Notes: generated from the letters alone by a model not told the origin. A stretch of DNA of 47,156 nt from Gordonia gummivorans (GCF_022513585.1 NZ_JAKWBF010000039.1:1-47156), one strand, 5' to 3'; counted from the stretch's first letter, positions 8,211-17,894 are shown. A program made the numbers and translations.

Positions 8211-9446
8211 TCAGGCGTCGGTGGAGCCGTCTATCGCTCGACGCAGTCGGTCCAGGGCGCGGTCGGCCTCGACGGCCAGGTCGGCGAGATCATCCTGCGC
8301 TTTGACGGATTCCAGTGTCGTCTGCCAATCACCGACGCGTTGCGCCAGTCGGGCGTGCGGGGCGGATCGGGCCGGCGGCGAGTGCAGGGTGGTCTGGAAC
8401 TGCATCACCCGGTACGGCCAGTGGGTTCGGGTGTTCCACTGCGACACCGCGATACCGATACCGTTGGGGACGTCCAGCGTCGACCCGGGAATGATGTAGC
8501 CGCCGTACGCTTGTGCGACCCGACCGCCCGGATGGTCCTCGACCGACCAGTCCGACAGCTCGGAGATCGGCATCGTCTTGACGCGAGAACCCACGTCGTC
8601 GGTGGGGCGCTCGAGTACCCGGTAGGAGAGTCCGCGGTCGGAGATGCAGAAGCCGCCGAGTACCCAGCCCACCCCGTGCTCACCCCGCAGACGACGAAAG
8701 GTGGTCTCCCGCCACAGCTCTCCGGGTGGCGTGATCACCGTCGGCGGAACGCCCCAGGCCCACCGGCCATCCTGGAATCCCCAGGTGACGTAGCGATCGC
8801 GGTCGCCGATGTCGGCGGGACGCACACGTCGCAGGATCATTCCCGAACCCGCCTGGAACACCGTCGAGATCACGTACACCCAACCGTCGTCGGGGTCGTA
8901 GTCCCAGGTCCACGACTGTGCCAAACCGTCGTGGAGGCCGGCGGCGAAGCCCGCATGCCGTCCCATGTGGCCCCACGTGACGCCGTTGTCGGACGACCGC
9001 CAGATCTCCGACCACGCCACCCGCGGGAATCCCTTTATCACCATGGCGTGCAGGAACAGGTCGTCGCCGACGCGCAGCACGTCACTGGGGATCACCGTGG
9101 AGAATCCGCCGCGGCGCCAGGGCGGGGAATCGTGGGTGTAGGGCCACAATTGGCGCGCGTAGTCGGGGTCGGGGCCGCCCGCGTGCTCCCATACCAGCTC
9201 GCCGCCGGGATCACGGTGGCCGACCAGGATGACCGGAGACCGCCAATCCGGTGATCCGGCCCGCGCATCACGGTAGGTGTCACCGAAGACGGCGACGATC
9301 TTGCCGTTCGGCGCCTGCACCATGGCACCCAGATCCGCTGCGCCCACACCGAAGTCATCGGAACATCCCGGACCTGTCAGGTTGGCGACCTTCATTCCCC
9401 CGATCGCGGAGTTCGCGGCCGGACTCTCACGACGCCAGAAAGCCAT
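8211..9446 (-). CDS. DUF4185 domain protein (possible endo-D-arabinanase, GH183-like)
   Basis: This 411-aa protein is predicted to be a beta-propeller of the DUF4185 family. Repeating beta motifs are visible in IVAVFGDTYRD, PVILVGHRD, WSEIWRSSDNGVTWG, WTWDYDPDDGWVYV and YGGYIIPGSTL. Some DUF4185 members from mycolic-acid bacteria have been described as endo-D-arabinanases (glycoside hydrolase family 183) acting on arabinogalactan or lipoarabinomannan. Whether this member is active is an inference. No signal peptide is apparent from the ATG at 9446, which is unexpected for a wall hydrolase. It begins 15 bases after the otsB stop codon and is the last gene of the trehalose operon. Confidence 0.8.
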   Translation of the reverse strand: MAFWRRESPAANSAIGGMKVANLTGPGCSDDFGVGAADLGAMVQAPNGKIVAVFGDTYRDARAGSPDWRSPVILVGHRDPGGELVWEHAGGPDPDYARQLWPYTHDSPPWRRGGFSTVIPSDVLRVGDDLFLHAMVIKGFPRVAWSEIWRSSDNGVTWGHMGRHAGFAAGLHDGLAQSWTWDYDPDDGWVYVISTVFQAGSGMILRRVRPADIGDRDRYVTWGFQDGRWAWGVPPTVITPPGELWRETTFRRLRGEHGVGWVLGGFCISDRGLSYRVLERPTDDVGSRVKTMPISELSDWSVEDHPGGRVAQAYGGYIIPGSTLDVPNGIGIAVSQWNTRTHWPYRVMQFQTTLHSPPARSAPHARLAQRVGDWQTTLESVKAQDDLADLAVEADRALDRLRRAIDGSTDA

Positions 9447-9461
9447 CGGACCCGATCGGCG

Positions 9462-10243
9462 TCAGGTGCCGGTGCCCGACGGTTGACGATGCGTGGCGAC
9501 GAAGTCGAGAACCGTTGCGACGTCGTCGGTGTCGTCGACGCGGTAGCCGGCGATGGTGTCGCCGGTGCCGACCTTGATACCGACGTCGCCGTCGGCGGGC
9601 CGCAGGTGAGCGAATGCCTTCTCGTCGGTCACATCGTCGCCGATGTAGATCACCACATCGGCATCGTGTTGCTTGCGAAGCACATCGAGCGCGTGGCCCT
9701 TGCTGGTCTCGATGACGGCAAGTTCGATGATGGCCTTGCCCTCGGTCACCTGAACGCCGCTCCACGACGCCGGGCCGCGGCGCACCCGATCCAGCGCGTC
9801 GTCGGCGTCCTGCTCGACGTTACGCACGTGCAAGGTGGTGCTGGCCGGTTTGGTCTCGACCATCGCTCCGGGGTAATCGCTTGCAATGGACCGCAGTTCG
9901 GCGATCAGGCGATCGAGTAGGGCCGCGCGCTCCGGGGTGATCTCCTCGGCGAAGCCGGACTCGAACTCGCTGCCGTGACTGCCCACCAGGATGGCCGGGG
10001 CATGCAGACCGGACAGCTGGGCCAACACGGCGAGCTCACGGCCCGAGATGACCGCGACAAACGTATCGGGAAGAGCGGCAACGTGTTCGATCGCCGTGAT
10101 CGACGCCGGATTGGGGACGGCATCTTCAGGCCGCGACACGATCGGCGAGATACAGCCGTCGTAGTCCGATGCGACCAACAGTCGTCCCCGACCTGCCGCT
10201 GCCGTGAGTGCTTCGGTGAGATCTGCGGGGATTCCGTTGGCGC

Positions 10244-10247
<4 letters not shown>
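9462..10247 (-). CDS. otsB: Trehalose-6-phosphate phosphatase
   Basis: This 261-aa HAD-superfamily phosphatase converts trehalose-6-phosphate to trehalose in the cytoplasm. The nucleophile motif is DYDGCISPI near residue 30, followed by VISGRELAVLAQ, the VGSHGSEFE motif typical of OtsB, and the metal-binding IYIGDDVTDEKAF. The ATG at 10245-10247 overlaps the otsA stop codon by four bases. The long in-frame extension upstream lies entirely inside otsA and is not needed. In mycolic-acid bacteria, trehalose also carries mycolates to the wall. Confidence 0.95.
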
Positions 10248-11914
<1,667 letters not shown>

Positions 11915-11918
11915 CGTT

Positions 11919-12080
11919 CTAGGCGTTCTCGCCCGGTGCGATACCCAACATGGACAGCAGCATCCGGCACTCGTCGGCGTCGGTGGCGTAAGCCGCAACG
12001 ACGCGTCGCGCCGAATTGGCGGTCTCGTCGGCTACCGGCTCGAGCTCTTCGTCGGCGATGTCGGTGGTCTTCGCGGGCAT
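11919..12080 (-). CDS. Small conserved-looking protein upstream of otsA (53 aa)
   Basis: The frame runs from the ATG at 12078-12080 to the TAG at 11919-11921. The protein starts MPAKTTDIADEELEPVADET and ends MLLSMLGIAPGENA, with a central ATDADECRMLLSML helix that holds its only Cys. A strong ribosome site (GAGGGGACGAG) abuts the start codon, and a TAGAAT -10 box lies about 70 bases upstream. The gene is in a different frame from otsA and stops four bases before the first possible otsA GTG, so it is the first gene of the otsA-otsB-DUF4185 operon. I do not know its function. The acidic N-terminus and short amphipathic C-terminus suggest a small binding partner. Confidence 0.75.
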   Translation of the reverse strand: MPAKTTDIADEELEPVADETANSARRVVAAYATDADECRMLLSMLGIAPGENA

Positions 12081-12150
12081 CTCGTCCCCTCGTTGTGCAG
12101 TCGCTGGTCTGGGCGCGCTGCCGAGAAGTGGCAGCGCTGCGCCCTGATCG

Positions 12151-12156
12151 ATTCTA
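12151..12156 (-). promoter_or_regulatory. -10 box of the trehalose operon
   Basis: TAGAAT on the minus strand would place the transcription start near 12144 and leave a leader of about 64 bases. The leader contains the palindrome GCAGCGCTGC (12131-12140) and ends in a GA-rich ribosome site. This gene, unlike many neighbours, has a leader. Confidence 0.45.
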
Positions 12157-12178
12157 CCTGGCCGTGATTGCGCTCATA

Positions 12179-12194
12179 CCCGACACCGGTCGGG
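12179..12194 (-). terminator. Short hairpin after the ThrE-type gene
   Basis: CCCGAC-ACCG-GTCGGG forms a 6-bp stem ten bases beyond the exporter stop codon, without a T-run. It is a weak terminator candidate. Confidence 0.25.
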
Positions 12195-12203
12195 CGGACG
12201 GTT

Positions 12204-13640
12204 TCACCGACGTTGGCGGTACTCGCGCGCGCCGAGTCGGCGCCGCAGCAACCATTCGGGTCTGGTCGACAACTGGGGTCGGCGCAGCGACCGTGCGACG
12301 AACTCGCCGAGCGTCACCCCCGCGGCAAGTGCACAGCCGACGCCGAGCGCCGCGGCCACCCAGGTGAAACCGTCGAGGGTCTGGTCGTTGAGGATTCCGT
12401 AGAGCCCGCGATAGACGGCGAGGCCGGGCAGCAGCGGTGTGATGCCCGCGACCGCGACGACCAGTGGTGGCGTCAGTGCTCGGCGCGCCAGCAGGCCACC
12501 GATGAGCCCGACGCAGGCGGCTGCGGTGCCGTTGGCGATCACGTCACCAACCTGCAGGAAATACGTGACGCCTGCGACCACGCCGGAGCCGATCAGGCCG
12601 CCGAGGAAGGCGACCGGCAAGGCCCGCTTCTCCGCGTAGCTGGCCAGCGCATAGGCACATGACGCGACCGCTCCGGCGATCACGCGTGAGGGGATCTCGA
12701 CCGCGTCGAAGCTGGTCGACGTGGTGATGGTCGGCAGGTAGATGCCGGTGAGTTCGAGGATGCGGATGGCGATGCCGACTCCCGCGATGATGCCGCCGGT
12801 CATCAGCAGCAGTTCGAAGAACCGCGCCACCCCGGTGATCGGGGCGCCGGTGATGGCGTCCTGCACCGACCCGACGAGTGACAAACCGGACAGCAGCACG
12901 ACGATGCCCGCCGCGATGACCTGCGACGGCGCGATCGTCACCCCGAGGGCCTCGGCGTTGCCGAAGACCACCGCGGCCGGCACGACGGCGATGAATCCAC
13001 CCGCAACCTGCTGGAAGAACACCGGGGTGCCGATCCGGTTGAGCCTGCGGTTGACCGTGACGGTGACGACGGTCGTCAGGAACGCGAGAAGGCCGACGAG
13101 AACATGTCCGCCGAGCAGGACCGCGATCCCCGACGCCATGACGCCCCAGGCGACGGTGGCAACCGCATGCGGGTACGGATGCGGCGCGGCGATGATGTTG
13201 TCAACCATCTGGTGGGCCGTCGACGGAGTGATCCCGGTGTCCCGAATCCGACGGATCAGCTTGTCCACTTGTGCGAGACGGGTGAAGTCCATCGAGCGGT
13301 AGTAGACCTGCTCCATCGTCGTGATCGGTGGGAGGGTGGCGCCGCGTCGGGCGCTGACCACGATCGTGTTGTAGGTGACATCGACGTCGATGTCGGCCAG
13401 CCCGTAGGCGCCGGCGACGAACTTGATCTGGCTCTGGGTGTCGATGGCGGCAGTGCCCGAATCCAGGAGTACCGCACCGATCTTGGTGGCGAGGTCGAGC
13501 ACCTCGGTGATCGCCGCGACGTCGAACCGATCGATCGGTTTTCGCGGCGACACCATGATGCTGCCGGGTTCGATGGTGTCGATCGTCGCCTGGCTGGTGC
13601 CGGTGAGGCGACGCAACGCACTGCCGATATACTCGCGCAC
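12204..13640 (-). CDS. ThrE-family threonine/serine exporter
   Basis: This 478-aa membrane protein combines the N-terminal ThrE domain (FDVAAITEVLDLATKIGAVLLDSGTA, then a cytoplasmic beta region ending in the VSARRG segment) with about ten hydrophobic segments from residue 155 on. In Corynebacterium, ThrE exports threonine and serine using the proton gradient. The GTG at 13640 is preceded by a GGAGG five bases upstream, which is the antisense of the tRNA-Thr acceptor arm. An ATG at 13556 is an alternative start. The gene is head-to-head with tRNA-Thr. Direction of transport and substrate are inferred from family. Confidence 0.85.
   Translation of the reverse strand: MREYIGSALRRLTGTSQATIDTIEPGSIMVSPRKPIDRFDVAAITEVLDLATKIGAVLLDSGTAAIDTQSQIKFVAGAYGLADIDVDVTYNTIVVSARRGATLPPITTMEQVYYRSMDFTRLAQVDKLIRRIRDTGITPSTAHQMVDNIIAAPHPYPHAVATVAWGVMASGIAVLLGGHVLVGLLAFLTTVVTVTVNRRLNRIGTPVFFQQVAGGFIAVVPAAVVFGNAEALGVTIAPSQVIAAGIVVLLSGLSLVGSVQDAITGAPITGVARFFELLLMTGGIIAGVGIAIRILELTGIYLPTITTSTSFDAVEIPSRVIAGAVASCAYALASYAEKRALPVAFLGGLIGSGVVAGVTYFLQVGDVIANGTAAACVGLIGGLLARRALTPPLVVAVAGITPLLPGLAVYRGLYGILNDQTLDGFTWVAAALGVGCALAAGVTLGEFVARSLRRPQLSTRPEWLLRRRLGAREYRQRR
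13628..13633 (+). promoter_or_regulatory. -10 box of tRNA-Thr
   Basis: TATACT ends eleven bases before the tRNA 5' end. It lies inside the first codons of the divergent exporter gene if that gene starts at 13640. No good -35 box is visible. Confidence 0.5.
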
Positions 13641-13644
13641 GCAG

Positions 13645-13719
13645 GCCTCCTTAGCTCAGTGGTAGAGCACTCGCCTTGTAAGCGAGCGGTCGTCAGTTCA
13701 ATCCTGACAGGGGGCTCCA
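13645..13719 (+). tRNA. tRNA-Thr (anticodon TGT), CCA encoded
   Basis: The cloverleaf is complete. The acceptor arm GCCTCCT pairs with AGGGGGC (one G-T pair). The D arm includes AGCTCAGTGGTAGAGC, the anticodon stem CTCGC/GCGAG encloses CTTGTAA, and the T arm has TTCAATC. The CCA end is encoded at 13717-13719. The anticodon TGT reads ACA threonine codons. Confidence 0.95.
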
Positions 13720-13729
13720 CGCACGTTTT

Positions 13730-13759
13730 GGGCCCCGACGACAACGGACGTCGGGGCCC
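13730..13759 (+). terminator. Hairpin after tRNA-Thr
   Basis: A perfect 11-bp stem (GGGCCCCGACG and CGTCGGGGCCC, loop of 8) starts eleven bases beyond the tRNA. It is the likely terminator or 3' processing barrier, and no strong T-run follows. Confidence 0.6.
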
Positions 13760-13809
13760 CGCGTGTTCCTGAGTGTGACGAGACTCATCCGGCTATATGG
13801 TCGGAAAGC

Positions 13810-14187
13810 GTGGCGCACATTCGGTTCGCACTGATGGGTCTGGCTTGTGTCATCGCGGCATGCATCATCGGCTTCACCCGGCCAGCGCTCACCCAGGACG
13901 CGTATCCGAATCCCATCATCTGCTCGGCGGCGTGGCACAAGAGCGTCATGCGTGACACCGCCGCCGCTGCGGAGTCGAGTTGCGCGGCCCTGACCTCGGA
14001 ACGATTCGTGTGGGCGACGACGTTGGGCGCGGTCGGCGGCGGACTGCTGCTCTGCGCACTTCCCTGGCAGTTGATCTGGCGCCGGCCACCCAAGTCGTCT
14101 GAGTCACCCGAGTCGTCTGAGTCACCTGAGTCACCCGAGTCACCCGAGTCACCCGAGTCACCCGACGCAGCGAAACCCGAGGTGTGA
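13810..14187 (+). CDS. Small membrane protein with SPE-repeat tail
   Basis: This 125-aa protein is not one I recognise. A first hydrophobic helix (about residues 6-24) is followed by an extracytoplasmic segment of about 45 residues with two Cys, then a second helix (TTLGAVGGGLLLCALPWQLIW). The cytoplasmic tail is a run of Ser-Pro-Glu and Ser-Ser-Glu units encoded by 9-bp tandem repeats (about 14097-14163). It has a GTG start at 13810. Its last 30 bases overlap the 3' end of the convergent FGE gene, whose stop codon lies in the last repeat unit. Confidence 0.65.
   Translation: MAHIRFALMGLACVIAACIIGFTRPALTQDAYPNPIICSAAWHKSVMRDTAAAAESSCAALTSERFVWATTLGAVGGGLLLCALPWQLIWRRPPKSSESPESSESPESPESPESPESPDAAKPEV
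14097..14163. repeat. 9-bp tandem repeat encoding SPE/SSE
   Basis: Repeats of GAGTCACCC and GAGTCGTCT type encode the acidic tail of the small membrane protein. The minus-strand reading of the last TCA (14158-14160) is the TGA stop codon of the FGE gene, so changes in copy number could affect both 3' ends. Confidence 0.8.
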
Positions 14188-15060
14188 GGTCGCGGAGTCG
14201 TCGGACTGCGCGGAGCGCGCGGCCGGCCGGTAGCGCCGGCAATATTCGGGCGCGCAGATGAACGATCCGCCCTTGGTGACCCTCATGACCTGCGGTGATG
14301 TGGTCGGTGCCAGGAGGTCGGGTCGACCGTCGGCCTCGACATGAAATTCGCCGACGTGTACCGCGTCGGGCACGACGTGGCGCGGTGTGAAGACGTCGGA
14401 GGTTCGTTCCCACACGTTGCCGATCATGTCGACGAGGCCGTACCCATTCGGGGGGTAGGTGCCGATCGGCGACGTGGTGCCCCAACCGTCGCTTTGGAAC
14501 GGGAACCGGCCCTTCCACGTGTTGGCGAGATCGGCGCCACCGGGATGGAGTTCATCGCCCCACGCATACTCCCGACCCTCCAGACCGCCCCGCGCCGCGT
14601 ACTCCCACTCCGCCTCGGTGGGGAGTCGGCGTCCGGCCCACCGCGCGTAGGCCGCGGCATCGCGATAGGCGACGTGGACGACGGGATGGTCGGGCACAGC
14701 TCCGACGCTGGACTCCGGCCCGTCCGGATGACGCCAGCACGCACCGGGCTGCCAGCGCCACCACTGTCGCCAGTCGGCCAGGTTCACCGGGTGAGTGGTC
14801 GGGGTGAACACCAGGGCACCCGGCACCAGCGCGGCCGGGTCGGCGTCGGGGAAGTCTGCCGGGTCGATGGGCTCCTCGGCGACGGTGACATAGCCGGTGT
14901 CGGCGACGAACTCCGCGTACTGGGCGTTGGTCACCGGGTGACGTTCGATCGCGAACGCCCCGACCGTCCGCTCATGTGCCGGCCGTTCCTCGGGGTAGTG
15001 GCGGTCCGAACCCATCCGGAACGTGCCGCCGGGCAGGTCGACGAGTTCGGTGAGGGCCAC
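14158..15060 (-). CDS. Formylglycine-generating enzyme (SUMF1/FGE family)
   Basis: This 300-aa protein matches the enzymes that convert a Cys in the CxPxR motif of sulfatases to formylglycine. Landmarks are LPGGTFRMGS at the start, HPVTNAQYAEFV, RRLPTEAEWEYAARGG, YGLVDMIGNVWERTSD and the C-terminal GGSFICAPEYCRRYRPAARS. Both active-site cysteines are present (Cys269 and Cys274), with the 5-residue spacing of true FGE, so it should be active and not merely a C-type-lectin-fold relative. The start is the GTG at 15058-15060, with TAGCCT seven bases upstream. A longer open frame upstream is antisense to the esterase. No sulfatase lies in the window. Confidence 0.92.
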   Translation of the reverse strand: MALTELVDLPGGTFRMGSDRHYPEERPAHERTVGAFAIERHPVTNAQYAEFVADTGYVTVAEEPIDPADFPDADPAALVPGALVFTPTTHPVNLADWRQWWRWQPGACWRHPDGPESSVGAVPDHPVVHVAYRDAAAYARWAGRRLPTEAEWEYAARGGLEGREYAWGDELHPGGADLANTWKGRFPFQSDGWGTTSPIGTYPPNGYGLVDMIGNVWERTSDVFTPRHVVPDAVHVGEFHVEADGRPDLLAPTTSPQVMRVTKGGSFICAPEYCRRYRPAARSAQSDDSATSHLGFRCVG

Positions 15061-15067
15061 ATGGTCG

Positions 15068-15073
15068 AGGCTA
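15068..15073 (-). promoter_or_regulatory. -10 box of the FGE gene (leaderless)
   Basis: TAGCCT on the minus strand lies seven bases before the GTG at 15060. Confidence 0.45.
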
Positions 15074-15094
15074 TCGCCCCACCCCGTTGACCGC

Positions 15095-15136
15095 GCGTCC
15101 CAAATCGTTGAGTGGGCGTCCCGAATCGTTGACTGG
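15095..15136. repeat. Two 21-bp direct repeats in the FGE/esterase promoter region
   Basis: Units 15095-15115 and 15116-15136 share GCGTCCC(A/G)AATCGTTGA(G/C)TGG, differing at two positions. A partial third CGTTGACCGC lies just before. They sit in the shared upstream region and may bind a regulator. Confidence 0.6.
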
Positions 15137-15208
15137 ACTCCCACGTGGTCGTTGTTTATTGCGGCGCAATTTCGGACACCGCCCCGGATTCGCGGCATGA
15201 TCGAAGAC

Positions 15209-16798
15209 ATGGCAGATGACAACGACGTCGACGCCGAGGCACCCCGCCCCGTCGTGACCACCCACCTCGGGCCCGTGCGCGGGCGCCGAGCGGAATCGAC
15301 GGAAGGTGCCGTCAACGTCTGGCGCGGCATGCCGTTCGCGGCGGCCCCGGTCGGCGAATTGCGTTGGCGCCGTGCGCAACCACCCGTTCCGTACGAGAAT
15401 GAATTCGATGCGGGCGCCAACGGACCGGTGTGTCCGCAAGAGAAGAATCCGGCGATCGCTCTCGGTCCCGGAACCGAGATGTCCGAGGACTGCCTGAGGC
15501 TCAACGTATGGGCGCCTGCCGGCGCCACGCCGGAATCCAAACTCCCGGTGATGGTCTGGATTCACGGTGGCGCATACGTTTTCGGCTCCGGGACGCAGCC
15601 GCTCTACGACGGAACGCAGCTCGCGGCGACCGGTGACGTGGTGGTCGTGACCTTCAACTACCGACTCGGCGCACTGGGTTTCGCGGACCTGTCGACGCTC
15701 GGCGAGCAGTTCGAGACCAACACGGCCCTCAGTGACGTACTCGCCGCGCTGCGGTGGGTGCAGGAGACGATCGAGGCGTTCGGGGGCGACCCGGCAAACG
15801 TGACGGTGTTCGGCGAGTCCGCCGGCGGCGGCATCGTCACCACTCTGCTCACCATGCCGGTCGCCGAGGGGCTGTTCCATCGGGCCATCGCGCAGAGTTC
15901 ACCGGCGACCTCGATGTACGACCACGACCGAGCCCGACGCGTGACCCGTTCCTTCCTCCGCGCGCTCGGCGTCGGCGCCCCGGATGGCGAAACTCCCACT
16001 CCGGAAGCATTGTTCGATCCCGATCCTGCTGCGATCGTGGCCGCGTCGATGCGGGTTTTCGCCGACGTCCCTGCGGACAGCCCCGGCACCATCGCCTTCG
16101 CGCCGGTCATCGACGGCGACCTCGTGCAACGGCACCCGATCGACGTCTACCGCGACGGGTCGTCGCTGCCGGTGCCACTGCTCATCGGAACCAACCGCGA
16201 CGAGGCGAACCTCTTCAAGTGGATGAAGTCACCACTCATGCCGATCACACCCCACGACATCACTCGCATGTTCGCCGACATTGCGCGCGAGTACCCGCAC
16301 GTCACCCTGCCCGCCCGCGCCGAGATCATCGCCGCGTACTCGGGATTGAAGCCGAAGGTCGCCGGCCTCGGCGTCGCCCGCGACGTCGCGTTCCGGATGC
16401 CGACGCTGTGGGTGGCCGACGCGCACTCCACGCGAGCACCCGTGTTCGTCTATCGCTTCGACTGGGCGACGCGAATGCTGCGGGCACTACGACTTGGTGC
16501 GGCACATGCAACCGAATTGCCTTATGTCTGGGGCAATCTCGTTGCCGGATCTCGTGACATCACCTTTCTTCTCGGTGGTCGTGCCGATGGTGCTGACGTG
16601 TCTCGGCGTCTGATGAGACGCTGGACATCTTTCGCCAGGACCGGTGTGCCGCACACCGACGAGGTCCATCCGGAATGGCCGGGATATCACACGGGCACGC
16701 GCTCGGTCCTCGTTGTCGACGCCCAGGATCGCGTGGTCGACGACCTCGACGCGGACCTCCGCCGCACCTGGGGCGACGAGGTGTTGGGCTTCCGTTGA
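15209..16798 (+). CDS. Type-B carboxylesterase (para-nitrobenzyl esterase-like)
   Basis: This 529-aa alpha/beta hydrolase has GPVRGRR near the start, EDCLRLNVWAP, WIHGGAYVFGSG (oxyanion hole) and the nucleophile Ser204 in VFGESAGGG. The acidic residue is in GTNRDEANLF and the His in GAAHATELPYVWG, so the Ser-Glu-His triad is complete. It hydrolyses carboxylic esters; the natural substrate is unknown. No signal peptide is visible, so it is cytoplasmic. The ATG at 15209 has a weak GAAGA upstream, and the ATG at 15197 is an alternative. It is divergent from the FGE gene. Confidence 0.9.
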   Translation: MADDNDVDAEAPRPVVTTHLGPVRGRRAESTEGAVNVWRGMPFAAAPVGELRWRRAQPPVPYENEFDAGANGPVCPQEKNPAIALGPGTEMSEDCLRLNVWAPAGATPESKLPVMVWIHGGAYVFGSGTQPLYDGTQLAATGDVVVVTFNYRLGALGFADLSTLGEQFETNTALSDVLAALRWVQETIEAFGGDPANVTVFGESAGGGIVTTLLTMPVAEGLFHRAIAQSSPATSMYDHDRARRVTRSFLRALGVGAPDGETPTPEALFDPDPAAIVAASMRVFADVPADSPGTIAFAPVIDGDLVQRHPIDVYRDGSSLPVPLLIGTNRDEANLFKWMKSPLMPITPHDITRMFADIAREYPHVTLPARAEIIAAYSGLKPKVAGLGVARDVAFRMPTLWVADAHSTRAPVFVYRFDWATRMLRALRLGAAHATELPYVWGNLVAGSRDITFLLGGRADGADVSRRLMRRWTSFARTGVPHTDEVHPEWPGYHTGTRSVLVVDAQDRVVDDLDADLRRTWGDEVLGFR

Positions 16799-16971
16799 TG
16801 TGCGATTGTCAATTTCGTTTCTGAACAGACATGTTGGGCCCCAGTCACTCTGAAGGCCGGATGCGATCTCCGTCACATGGCGACTGCTCGCGTTAGCCAA
16901 TCGTGATCATCGATCGTAGATTGAGGTTGCCGTCTGGCAAGAAGATTTCAACTGAATGAATGGAAGGTCCA

Positions 16972-17823
16972 ATGGGTCGGGAAAACATGGGATTGGACAT
17001 GTCCGCGGGGGGCTCGGCGACGCTGTCGCTCGGCGCCGACGCCGGGCGTCGTCGTTGGATGAATCGTACGGTGGGGGCCGGTCTCGCGGGTGTCGCGATG
17101 GCCAGTGCCCTTGCGATGGCCACACCGTCGGCCAGTGCCGGCGTGACCGGCGCGCAGTCGGTCGCGGCACCGTCGGTGGCCATCTCGCAGGTCGCCGCGC
17201 ACGTGGCGCCGCGGATCGCGATGACGCCGATCACCCCGGAGAACGTTGCAGGACCGAATGTCCTTCGCCTGGTGGCGATTCCGTCGTCGGCGGTCCTCAA
17301 CAACGCCGGGGTCCTGAAGGATGTACCGGGACGTCATGAGGCCGCCTCGCCGGAGGCCATCGGCACTTCGACGATCGTCGGTGCCATCGCCGGTGGCGCC
17401 ATCGGCTTCGGTATCGGATTCTTGGCGGCGCCACTTGTCGGCACCATCGCGTCGGCGGCGGCCACTGCGATCGTCGCAGCGACTGGCGCGGGCGCTCCTG
17501 TTGCTCCGTTCGTCCTCGCAGTCGCGTGGCCGCTTGCGGTCATCGCCACTCCGCTCGTCGGCATGGGCATCGGCGCTGCGATCGGTGCCGGTGTGGGTGC
17601 GGCCATCGGCGCCACCTACGTGTCGGCTCCTGCTCAGGTTCCGGCGCCGGAACGCGTTGCGGCACAGGCTCCTGTGCCTGCCGTCGTGCCCGCCCCGGTT
17701 GCCGAGGTCACCGAGAACCCGACCGTGCAGAACATTGTCACGGCGGTCGATCGTGCCATCGACGCGAACCCGCAGCTCGGCCCGGTCGGCGATCTCGCCC
17801 GGTCCTTCCTGCCGAAGCACTGA
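16972..17823 (+). CDS. Secreted Ala/Gly/Val-rich protein with glycine-zipper-like helices
   Basis: I cannot assign this 283-aa protein to a function. A twin-arginine-like RRRW precedes a hydrophobic stretch (GAGLAGVAMASALAMATPSASA), which is a convincing signal peptide with cleavage after ASA. The mature part contains two long hydrophobic blocks with regularly spaced small residues (AIAGGAIGFGIGFLAAPLVG and MGIGAAIGAGVGAAIGA). These look like glycine zippers of pore- or membrane-inserting proteins. A Pro/Ala/Val linker and a C-terminal segment with NIVTAVDRAIDANP follow. I chose the ATG at 16972 because GGAAGG lies just upstream at the right distance; the ATG at 16960 is possible. A strong hairpin terminator follows. 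Confidence 0.75.
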   Translation: MGRENMGLDMSAGGSATLSLGADAGRRRWMNRTVGAGLAGVAMASALAMATPSASAGVTGAQSVAAPSVAISQVAAHVAPRIAMTPITPENVAGPNVLRLVAIPSSAVLNNAGVLKDVPGRHEAASPEAIGTSTIVGAIAGGAIGFGIGFLAAPLVGTIASAAATAIVAATGAGAPVAPFVLAVAWPLAVIATPLVGMGIGAAIGAGVGAAIGATYVSAPAQVPAPERVAAQAPVPAVVPAPVAEVTENPTVQNIVTAVDRAIDANPQLGPVGDLARSFLPKH

Positions 17824-17846
17824 GTCTGCTTCTCGCACAACAATGC

Positions 17847-17894
17847 AAAGCGCTCCGCGGGTCGTCGGTTTCTCGTCGAACTGCGGAGCGCTTT
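17847..17894 (+). terminator. Terminator hairpin after the glycine-zipper gene
   Basis: AAAGCGCTCCGC (17847-17858) pairs perfectly with GCGGAGCGCTTT (17883-17894), giving a 12-bp stem with a 24-base loop. It lies 24 bases beyond the stop codon. Confidence 0.75.
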
